Shown here: piece after piece, positions 50,319 through 56,812 of the stretch | How the letters are laid out: every line of letters starts with the position of its first letter | How positions within the stretch are numbered: the first letter of the stretch is position 1 | Assembly (NCBI RefSeq): GCF_004365655.1 | Contig: NZ_SOEO01000002.1 | Coordinates: 62,001 to 126,000 of the forward strand | Direction of reading: 5' to 3' | DNA: 64,000 nucleotides | DNA from: Epilithonimonas xixisoli | GTDB taxonomy: Bacteria > Bacteroidota > Bacteroidia > Flavobacteriales > Weeksellaceae | The notes under the pieces: model-generated | Seen by the model: the letters and a program-made list of their open reading frames with translations, nothing else | The model's database searches: none | Told to the model about the DNA's origin: nothing | Translations under genes and position numbers: made by a program

Positions 50319-50951
50319 ATGGAAAAACAATTTGTTTGGAAAAACGACTATGAAATAAACCGATTAAAGGATAATGTGGATTATTCACTAATGGAATTTA
50401 GACCATTTCTTGAAAGATGTAATTCACTATCAGTAATTCCACCATTAGAAACAGAAAGCCTTTCAGATTTCTTTCTTAATCCAAAAACATTTTTTGTATT
50501 AAAACTTACAAAAGGTGAAACTTTAAATGTTGGAGATTTAAAGTTAAGTTCGGAGAAAGTTTATGATTTATTAGATCGACCAGAAGGATTAGATAAATTA
50601 GTAAGTGATATTGAAGCTTTACAGAAAGATAGAAATTTCATGGGTCGTCACTTTGGTGATTTGGTAAAAGTAGAAATTAAAGATGGTACTTTACAATATA
50701 AACAAAGTTGGATAGATGCTATTACAGAACAGCATTCATATTACATTGAAACTGAAAATCAATTTACAGCGCAGGCACTCGCAAATGAAATTGTTTTAAA
50801 AATCAATGAATTAATGAGCATTTGCGATACAAGAAATTTACGTTCGAAAGAGGATGTTAGCGCCCCTTTAGAAGCAATATTTAAAGGTAGTGGACACGGC
50901 AAAGATCGAACTTACGAAACCGATTTAGCAAGCATTATATCTGCTTTTTAA
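50319..50951 (+). CDS. Hypothetical phage protein
   Basis: 210 residues, soluble, mixed alpha/beta (DYSLMEFRPFLERCNSLSVI; C-terminal GSGHGKDRTYETDLASIISA). It stands as a separate unit between two terminators (50261 and 50979). No family recognised. Position in Mu-like elements of Bacteroidota often holds DNA-metabolism or regulatory genes. Confidence 0.6.
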   Translation: MEKQFVWKNDYEINRLKDNVDYSLMEFRPFLERCNSLSVIPPLETESLSDFFLNPKTFFVLKLTKGETLNVGDLKLSSEKVYDLLDRPEGLDKLVSDIEALQKDRNFMGRHFGDLVKVEIKDGTLQYKQSWIDAITEQHSYYIETENQFTAQALANEIVLKINELMSICDTRNLRSKEDVSAPLEAIFKGSGHGKDRTYETDLASIISAF

Positions 50952-50978
50952 ATTGTGTATTTTTTTCATTTTGATTGG

Positions 50979-51008
50979 GTAGCTCCACATTTGTGGAGTT
51001 ACTTTTTT
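50979..51008 (+). terminator. Terminator after the 210-residue gene
   Basis: Stem GTAGCTCCACA / TGTGGAGTTAC (one G-U pair) with a 2-nt loop followed by TTTTTT. Confidence 0.85.
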
Positions 51009-51087
51009 AAATTATACAATATCTGACTACTCACAAAAGCAAGCATGTTTTAAGTTGTTTTTTAGGGTAATAATAAAATTATGCACA

Positions 51088-51603
51088 ATGGTAAGTAAAT
51101 ACACACAATTAGCTAGAAATATCAGAGCAATTGTAGCAAAAGATCCACGCTTTCAAAATCTACATTCAATTTATGGAATTGTAAAGTCAATTGAAGATGA
51201 TACTTGTACTGTGGAAATATCTCAAAATTTTGAAATCTCTGATATAAAATTAAAAAGCACAGCAAACGGCGAAAATAATCTACTTACAATTCCGAAGATT
51301 GGAAGCAGGGTAACAATGATAAGTAATGATGGTTCAATTGATAATCTTACCATTATTAAAGTAGATGTGGCTGAGAAAATAGTTTTTAACGAAAATGGTT
51401 TAAATGTCGAAATTGACAGCACGGATGGAAAAGTAATGATAAAAAATGATAATGCTAGTTTATTTGATTTATTACAGGATTTAACAAATCTACTGAAACA
51501 GCTTAAAGTTTATACATCAATGGGTCCATCCGGAACACCATTACCAGACTCAATTTTATCTATAGAAAAATTTGAAACTGATTTTAAAAAGCTTTTAAAA
51601 TGA
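51088..51603 (+). CDS. Phage baseplate assembly protein V-like
   Basis: 171 residues from ATG 51088; the upstream in-frame start at 51055 overlaps the terminator region. The OB-fold-like part reads GIVKSIEDDTCTVEISQNFE, then LLTIPKIGSRVTMISND, followed by a beta-repeat VFNENGLNVEIDSTDGKVMI, the layout of gpV/Mu gp45 spike proteins. It would form the membrane-piercing spike under the tail hub. It overlaps the next gene by 4 bp (ATGA). Confidence 0.7.
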   Translation: MVSKYTQLARNIRAIVAKDPRFQNLHSIYGIVKSIEDDTCTVEISQNFEISDIKLKSTANGENNLLTIPKIGSRVTMISNDGSIDNLTIIKVDVAEKIVFNENGLNVEIDSTDGKVMIKNDNASLFDLLQDLTNLLKQLKVYTSMGPSGTPLPDSILSIEKFETDFKKLLK

Positions 51604-51884
51604 ATTTAAATTATCGGAATAAAAGAAAATACACCGTATCAGAAAGGGAGAATTCTCGCAAATACTATCTTTTAGGATTAAACTTGCAAGAGGTCAGCAA
51701 ATTAATGGATATTCCAAAAAAAACGCTTGAAAAATGGCAGCAAAAATATAACTGGAAAGATTTAAAAGAAAACAATTTTGCGAAATCAAAAGCATTGGAA
51801 TTAAAAGCAAAAGGGCTTTCCACAAAAGAAATAAGTTCTATTCTAAAAATCAGTTTGACAACGGTCTGGAGATACTGTAAATAA
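51600..51884 (+). CDS. Double helix-turn-helix protein (terminase small subunit-like)
   Basis: 94 residues with two HTH motifs: LNLQEVSKLMDIPKKTLEKW followed by QQKYNWKDL, similar to the DNA-binding domain of phage terminase small subunits, and KGLSTKEISSILKISLTTVW near the C-terminus. It is unusual to find it between spike and hub genes. A regulator of late genes is equally possible. Confidence 0.6.
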   Translation: MNLNYRNKRKYTVSERENSRKYYLLGLNLQEVSKLMDIPKKTLEKWQQKYNWKDLKENNFAKSKALELKAKGLSTKEISSILKISLTTVWRYCK

Positions 51885-51906
51885 AAAATAATTTAAACTA
51901 AATAAA

Positions 51907-53076
51907 ATGTTTCAGCTTATACACCACGTAGAAATAGAAGATAAAAAAGGTAGTTTTGTAGAAGTTCCTTTTGTATCAGATATTAATATAGAGAAATCAA
52001 TCGCCAACCTAGCAGATACTGCAACCGTTTCTTTTGCAATATTTAACTTTAATCAGCATATCTTTATTAAAGATTTACCCGATGAAGGAAATCAATTGTA
52101 TAAACTGTTTAAAAGAGGTCAGAAAATCAGAATATTTTTAGGTTATAATGAGGAACTAAGGCTGGAGTTTGTGGGCTACATTAAAGATATAACGACAGAT
52201 GAAACTGGAGCTAAATTAATGTGTGAGGACGAATTATTTATATTCAGAGAAAAAAACATTCCCAATAAAACTTTTACGCCTGCCAATGTTAAACAAATTG
52301 CGAATTATGTTTGCAGATTAATAAATCCTAAAATAAAGGTAGTCTGTGAGTACGATATGGGATACGAAAAATTTACAATAATTGATGCTACAGGTTTTGA
52401 TGTGCTTTCACAATTACAACAGGATACAGGAGCAAATATATTTTTCAAAAGTGTATTTTCTAATGCGATTGGTAACACGGTTCAGATTGATGAAAGTAAT
52501 TTCAGAGATCAATTATCTGGATATGAATATCAAATTAGTTCTAATAATTCAAAATTTAAAGAATCCACTTTAGAGTTACATATCTCAATGCCATATATGA
52601 AAAAAAATACAGAAGCTGACTGCGCTTTTTCATTCCAACATAATATAGAAACTGGTCAACTCCAGTATATAGATTCAAAGGATAATAAAGTAAAAGTTAA
52701 GGTTACCAGTGTTAGTATCAATGGCGAAATCAGAACAGAAGAATTTGGTAGTACTGGAGGAACAGAAAAAGAATTTAAAGTTAACCGTTTATCAAAGGCA
52801 GAAATGAAAAAAAGAGCCAAAATGGAACATTTTAAACTGATGCAACCACATTACACAGGGACTTTTGATTGTTGGTTAATTCCTTATGTAGAACCAAATT
52901 ATAGTATCATTATAGATGATGAAGATTTTCCGGAAAAAGATGGCGTTTACAATGTTGATTCGGTTACTACATCATTTTCTGAAGCTGGTGGACGCAGAAC
53001 AATTACACCAGGTATAAAGTTGAGTGTTGATGAAAAAAGCAAAACAGATAAATCCAAAAAAGAAAATGAAAAGTAA
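51907..53076 (+). CDS. Phage tail hub protein, gpD/late-control-D-like
   Basis: 389 residues. Hub-like features: QLIHHVEIEDKKGSFVEVPF, KRGQKIRIFLGYNEELRLEF, VGYIKDITTDETG, and DVLSQLQQDTGANIFFKS. This family forms the central hub that connects tail tube and spike in contractile tails. The C-terminus is lysine-rich (KSKTDKSKKENEK). The next gene starts inside its last codons. Confidence 0.75.
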   Translation: MFQLIHHVEIEDKKGSFVEVPFVSDINIEKSIANLADTATVSFAIFNFNQHIFIKDLPDEGNQLYKLFKRGQKIRIFLGYNEELRLEFVGYIKDITTDETGAKLMCEDELFIFREKNIPNKTFTPANVKQIANYVCRLINPKIKVVCEYDMGYEKFTIIDATGFDVLSQLQQDTGANIFFKSVFSNAIGNTVQIDESNFRDQLSGYEYQISSNNSKFKESTLELHISMPYMKKNTEADCAFSFQHNIETGQLQYIDSKDNKVKVKVTSVSINGEIRTEEFGSTGGTEKEFKVNRLSKAEMKKRAKMEHFKLMQPHYTGTFDCWLIPYVEPNYSIIIDDEDFPEKDGVYNVDSVTTSFSEAGGRRTITPGIKLSVDEKSKTDKSKKENEK

Positions 53077-53635
53077 TACAAGTATTCCAGATATTCATAT
53101 TGATACATTAGGAACGGTTACAAATATTAGGACAAATAAAATTCTTAAGGTGGGTAAACGTGGATACTTTACCTATAAAGATAAGCCTATCAATTTGCCA
53201 AAACTGATGTTAGAAACGTTTAATAAAAATCCAGTTAGAAACGGGCATATTATTTTCAAGGATGGAAATAAGAAAAATTATAACATTTCCAACCTAGAAT
53301 ATCAAACCAAATTATCTGTAGTAGAACCGCCAACCGATACGGATATATTGAATGTGATAAATTACTATTGCAGGCACGATAAATTAAATAATTTAAGGGA
53401 TGTCTTTAGATACAGGATGAATCTATTAGCAGTACTAAGTGTGAGAAACTTTTTTTTAGAATACAAAGGCACGCAGAACCTTGATATTTTTAAAGATTAC
53501 GCCACCGCCTTTGCTCCGGGATTCTTAACACTTTCGAAGAAACATAAAATCACTCTCCTAGAATCAAAAAGAACAATTTACTTTTTCCTAAACAAATTAA
53601 TTTCTGATTGTAAAAATGATGGTACTATTTTATAA
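53066..53635 (+). CDS. Protein with degenerate HNH-like segment
   Basis: 189 residues from ATG 53066, overlapping the hub gene by 11 bp. Residues ~55-80 read GHIIFKDGNKKNYNISNLEY, close to the HNH_3/NUMOD-style pattern H-H-x-D-G-N-x-x-N-N-x-x-x-N-L-E. The catalytic HH positions are I and F. It may be a former homing-type nuclease reused as a DNA-binding protein. The C-terminal ~100 residues are helical and unrecognised. Confidence 0.55.
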   Translation: MKSNTSIPDIHIDTLGTVTNIRTNKILKVGKRGYFTYKDKPINLPKLMLETFNKNPVRNGHIIFKDGNKKNYNISNLEYQTKLSVVEPPTDTDILNVINYYCRHDKLNNLRDVFRYRMNLLAVLSVRNFFLEYKGTQNLDIFKDYATAFAPGFLTLSKKHKITLLESKRTIYFFLNKLISDCKNDGTIL

Positions 53636-53640
53636 AACAT

Positions 53641-53838
53641 TTAAGCGAAAAAACGAGCTAAAATTTTTGGATAACCTTTCTCTAGTAGAAAGGTTTTTTC
53701 ATTTTCATCAGCAAAATCAACTTCACCGCCAGACGAAGAATAACTAATTTCATTTATTTGATAGCCAAATTTTTCTTTGAAAAGAGATAGTTCCTCTTTA
53801 GTGAAGTATTTTTGTGAAATAAAAATAGTTTGGAGCAT
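53641..53838 (-). CDS. Small hypothetical protein, second gene of a leftward pair
   Basis: 65 residues from ATG 53838 (MLQTIFISQKYFTKEELSLF); the longer frame to 53937 lies in the upstream gene. The rest is acidic (GGEVDFADENEKTFLLEKGY). It starts 4 bp after the 76-residue gene and is likely co-transcribed with it. Opposite orientation to the structural genes suggests independent expression in the lysogen. Confidence 0.55.
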   Translation of the reverse strand: MLQTIFISQKYFTKEELSLFKEKFGYQINEISYSSSGGEVDFADENEKTFLLEKGYPKILARFFA

Positions 53839-53842
53839 AGTT

Positions 53843-54073
53843 TTAAAAAATATCTGGATAAATGTTTTGATAATAATCAATAATTTTTGTGGTAAGTTCT
53901 GAAATATCATAATGATTAGAAAATGTAAAAACTTCAATCACTCGTAATTTATCATCATCCCAATTTTCCGTAGTTGAAACTAAAAGAGGTTGGAAGTCGG
54001 GAAAAACAGATATTAAATCATATTGGGTAATTTTTGAAATATCAATCCCTTGAAAATTATTTTCATTGCTCAT
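53843..54073 (-). CDS. Small acidic hypothetical protein, first gene of a leftward pair
   Basis: 76 residues from ATG 54073 (MSNENNFQGIDISKITQYDL). The frame extends to 54139 but the upstream part overlaps a divergent gene. Acidic, with FPDFQPLLVSTTENWDDDKL. No family recognised. Pair arrangement and small size are compatible with a toxin-antitoxin, immunity or anti-phage role, none proven. Confidence 0.55.
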   Translation of the reverse strand: MSNENNFQGIDISKITQYDLISVFPDFQPLLVSTTENWDDDKLRVIEVFTFSNHYDISELTTKIIDYYQNIYPDIF

Positions 54074-54133
54074 ATTTAGCAAATATATTAATTTTATTTT
54101 CAGATATTTACAAAAACTAATAGCCATTTTTAA

Positions 54134-54319
54134 ATGCAAAAAAATACTTTATTTCGTTACAAAAATATTAGAGATCTCTACCTAAAACATAAGACCGAAG
54201 ATATTCCTGATACAGTTGTTTTACGCAAATACATTTTTCCAGTCTATCCAATCAGTAGAACAACTTTAAACACAATTCTAAATACTCCAATTGACAGAGA
54301 AATACAAAAGATTGACTAA
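54134..54319 (+). CDS. Small hypothetical phage protein
   Basis: 61 residues, basic N-terminal half (NTLFRYKNIRDLYLKHK) and ISRTTLNTILNTPIDREIQ, which has an HTH-like look. Its stop codon overlaps the start of the next gene. Divergent from the small leftward pair. Confidence 0.5.
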   Translation: MQKNTLFRYKNIRDLYLKHKTEDIPDTVVLRKYIFPVYPISRTTLNTILNTPIDREIQKID

Positions 54320-54552
54320 TGATAGGTAATGAATTATTTCAAAAGCTAAGTCACAGAGATTACTCCGGAAGTGATTTAGACAATTATGCTCAACTGCTTT
54401 CTACTATATTTTTCCATTTATCAAATTCTAATGAGATTGAGAACTTTTTTTCATTGCTAGTAAAAGCAAACAGTGAAAATAAAATGATTGCAATCCACGA
54501 TCCCGAAAATATTAAAGACGAATATTTTTATTCTGATTTAATACTGGTTTAA
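54319..54552 (+). CDS. Small hypothetical phage protein
   Basis: 77 residues, soluble and acidic, probably helical (LDNYAQLLSTIFFHLSNSNE), ending KDEYFYSDLILV. It overlaps the 61-residue gene by one base, indicating translational coupling. No function recognised. Confidence 0.5.
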   Translation: MIGNELFQKLSHRDYSGSDLDNYAQLLSTIFFHLSNSNEIENFFSLLVKANSENKMIAIHDPENIKDEYFYSDLILV

Positions 54553-54651
54553 ATAGCTTTTAAAGTCACTTTTTATAAATAATTATTTTCTGTTACGGAA
54601 ATCCGTAAAACTGATTATTCATTGATTCATATTTTTACCTCAAATAATCTT

Positions 54652-54786
54652 ATGTCAGAATTAATGCAAAAAGTCAAACTATCTAAAGATAGTGAAAAAA
54701 CCGGTGCAATCAGTTTATCAATAGAAAAATTGGTTAAAGCTTGTAGAATTGTCAGAAACGGCAATCAAAGGAAAATTAAGTTATAA
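54652..54786 (+). CDS. Very small hypothetical protein
   Basis: 44 residues (MSELMQKVKLSKDSEKTGAI, then SLSIEKLVKACRIVRNGNQR). Basic, ends at a terminator whose stem starts 5 bp after the stop. A 99-bp leader separates it from the preceding gene. Confidence 0.5.
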   Translation: MSELMQKVKLSKDSEKTGAISLSIEKLVKACRIVRNGNQRKIKL

Positions 54787-54790
54787 AAAT

Positions 54791-54823
54791 AATCGGCTTT
54801 TAATTAGGCTGATTGTTTTTTTT
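54791..54823 (+). terminator. Terminator after the 44-residue gene
   Basis: Stem AATCGGCTT paired with AGGCTGATT (two G-U pairs), followed by TTTTTTTT. Confidence 0.7.
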
Positions 54824-54859
54824 CTAGTATTTTGAATAATTCAAAAAGCTAGAATATTT

Positions 54860-55699
54860 ATGAAAAAATATTTAAAGGAATACACCGAGAATCTATCTGT
54901 AATAATACTTCTTTTTTATATTTTGGGCTTCTGTTACCAATTTTGTTACTATCAATATTTTGATATCGAAATTCAGTATTACATATCTCTCACAGATATA
55001 ATTTTTACATCGATTGGGAATTTGGTCACTTCCTTAATTATTTTTTTATTTATAGAAGTTTTAATTTTAGTTCCAGCGGACTTTTTCACTGCTTATCTAT
55101 TTAGGTATAAAAGTTACAATAAGTACGAAACCAAATCTTATAAAATTAAATTCAGACTTGACAGATTTAAAGATTATTTAATTTCTAAAAATAGGAAGTA
55201 TTACTCATTTACATTAACTGTGCTTTTCTTTTTCGTTGGCGCTTTTGTATTTGATGATTCAATTTACTTTTATTCCATCTTAATAATAAACTTTCTATAT
55301 CATTTGTATCAACTAATCGAACCAAAAGAGGGGGTATTAGATATTAAGATGAAAAGAAACATCACTTCTATTAGTCTGCTTATTGTTTTACTATTGAGTT
55401 ATAGCTATTGGGGACATACTGACGCCTCTAATTTAAAGAAAGAATACACATCAAAAATCATTACTTTTGGGGATATTTCAACAGACAATAATATTTATAA
55501 ATACATTGGTGAAACATCAGGTTACTATTTCGTTTTAAACTCTAAAACTGACGATGTTTTAATAGCAAATAAAGAAGGAATTGAAACGGCAAAGGTGCAA
55601 CCTAACAGATTTAGAGAAAACGAAAAAAAACAGGTTGAAAAACAGATGAATGAATTCTTTGAAAAGATTAATTATTATCTTCATATCAATAATAGATAA
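54860..55699 (+). CDS. Hypothetical integral membrane protein at the right end of the Mu-like element
   Basis: 279 residues with about five membrane segments: LSVIILLFYILGFCYQFC, LVTSLIIFLFIEVLILVPAD, SFTLTVLFFFVGAFVF, YSILIINFLYHLYQL and ISLLIVLLLSYSYWG. A soluble C-terminal ~80-residue domain follows. No family recognised. It is the last gene before the element's right end and is transcribed separately, a typical place for cargo such as exclusion or phage-resistance genes; that is a guess from position. Confidence 0.6.
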   Translation: MKKYLKEYTENLSVIILLFYILGFCYQFCYYQYFDIEIQYYISLTDIIFTSIGNLVTSLIIFLFIEVLILVPADFFTAYLFRYKSYNKYETKSYKIKFRLDRFKDYLISKNRKYYSFTLTVLFFFVGAFVFDDSIYFYSILIINFLYHLYQLIEPKEGVLDIKMKRNITSISLLIVLLLSYSYWGHTDASNLKKEYTSKIITFGDISTDNNIYKYIGETSGYYFVLNSKTDDVLIANKEGIETAKVQPNRFRENEKKQVEKQMNEFFEKINYYLHINNR

Positions 55700-55869
55700 A
55701 GCATATCAAAAGTGGCTTAAATAGTGCTGTATGTGTTTTTTTCTTACATTTCGTTTTAGTAAGTTTTACATTTAGTTTGACCGATTATACATTGCGGATT
55801 TGGGGAAATAATTTTAATTAAATTTTTCTTGCAGAACTTGGCGGATTGAGCAGATTTTTGAAACACAAT

Positions 55870-55924
55870 ATTGTCATTCCGTAGGAATCTAGGCAGCGAG
55901 ATTTAGATTCCTTCGGAATGACAA
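55870..55924. repeat. Family G hairpin
   Basis: TTGTCATTCCGTAGGAATCT is inverted as TAGATTCCTTCGGAATGACA with a ~13-nt loop; one mismatch in the middle. Confidence 0.8.
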
Positions 55925-55965
55925 ACTTCGTATTTTTTGACAAAGTTTGTTTTTATGTTGAATCT

Positions 55966-56069
55966 GCAGCCCGACTTGAGTGGAAATCCTTTTTTGCGTC
56001 TTCTCAAGTTCTATTTAGACAGAAATAGTCTGCAAAAAAGATTGGGAACGGAAGGCGGAAAAGCTGCCC
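55966..56069. repeat. Family A hairpin repeat
   Basis: Ends GCAGCCCGAC and AAGCTGCCC. GAGTGGAAATCC, TTTTTTGC, a spacer with its own short stem (CTATTT..AAATAG), GCAAAAAAGATTGGG and CGGAAGGCGGAAA follow in order. Confidence 0.8.
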
Positions 56070-56159
56070 AAATCATTACAATTAAAATCAAAAAAGCGTG
56101 AACAAAGTTGCCTTTGCTCACACTTTAAAAAACTCAAACTATAAAAATACTATGATGTA

Positions 56160-56669
56160 TTATTGTTTTACGAACTGCAGTTCTCCTGCAATTTTCACGT
56201 CTTCGCTCACCATCACACCGCCTGTTTCCAAGGCTGCGTTCCAAGTCAAACCGAAGTCGCTTCTTTTGATTTTTCCTTCGAATGAGAAACCTGCTTTCGT
56301 GTTTCCCCAAGGATCAGAATTGATTCCTCCGAAATCTACATCCAAAGTAATTTCTTTTGTAATCCCGTTCAATGTTAGGTTTCCTGTAACATCGCCATTC
56401 AAAGTTGAAGCTTCGAAAGTGATTTTTGGGTTAGCTTCTGCGTTGAAGAAATCTGCTGATTTCAGGTGATTATCTCTATCTGTATTGTTTGTGAAGATAG
56501 AATCTGTATCGATGAAAGCGGAAACTTTTGCGCTTGCGAATGTGTCATCTTCTGCATCAATCTCTGCGTTGAAAGTTGTGAATTCTCCTTTCACGTTAGA
56601 AATCATCAAGTGTTTTACTTTGAAAGTGATTTCGCTATGAGTTGGGTCTAATAACCATTTAGTTGCCAT
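56160..56669 (-). CDS. YceI family protein
   Basis: 169 residues. The YceI lipocalin-like barrel is clear from WLLDPTHSEITFKVKHLMIS, VSAFIDTDSIFTNN.DRD, NLTLNGITKEITLDVDF and KIKRSDFGLTW. These proteins bind polyisoprenoid or amide lipids. There is no signal peptide in this copy, so location may be cytoplasmic. A TAAATTTG promoter lies at 56701-56708. Confidence 0.95.
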   Translation of the reverse strand: MATKWLLDPTHSEITFKVKHLMISNVKGEFTTFNAEIDAEDDTFASAKVSAFIDTDSIFTNNTDRDNHLKSADFFNAEANPKITFEASTLNGDVTGNLTLNGITKEITLDVDFGGINSDPWGNTKAGFSFEGKIKRSDFGLTWNAALETGGVMVSEDVKIAGELQFVKQ

Positions 56670-56700
56670 AATTTTAATATTTTGTTGATTAATTATAGTG

Positions 56701-56708
56701 CAAATTTA
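56701..56708 (-). promoter_or_regulatory. -7 promoter element of the yceI gene
   Basis: Minus-strand TAAATTTG, an exact TAnnTTTG match, 31 bp before the start codon. Confidence 0.6.
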
Positions 56709-56812
56709 TAGCGCCGAGCTTCGCCTCACATTGATGTAAGTTAAGAATTACTTTTTTGTGAATTTTTTAACGATTGCGTTGTTTCGGCACAATGATTTCT
56801 GTGTTGAGAACA

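Larger units (their letters stand above)
55700..56159. repeat. Right end of the Mu-like element and host repeats
   Basis: 460 bp without a gene. Near 55764-55776 GTTTTACATTTAG is the inverse of GCTAAATGTAAA at 44912, a candidate terminal repeat. From 55836 host repeats follow: a family F half copy (GCGGATTGAGCAGATTTTTG), a family G hairpin (55870-55924), a family A hairpin (55966-56069) and a hairpin at 56092-56133 that probably terminates yceI. Confidence 0.6.

Noticed and set aside
44912-55776. A 5-bp target duplication (CTAAA/TTTAG) for the Mu-like element
   Set aside because: The flanking pentamers are inverted, not direct, so they belong to the candidate inverted repeat or are chance in AT-rich DNA.
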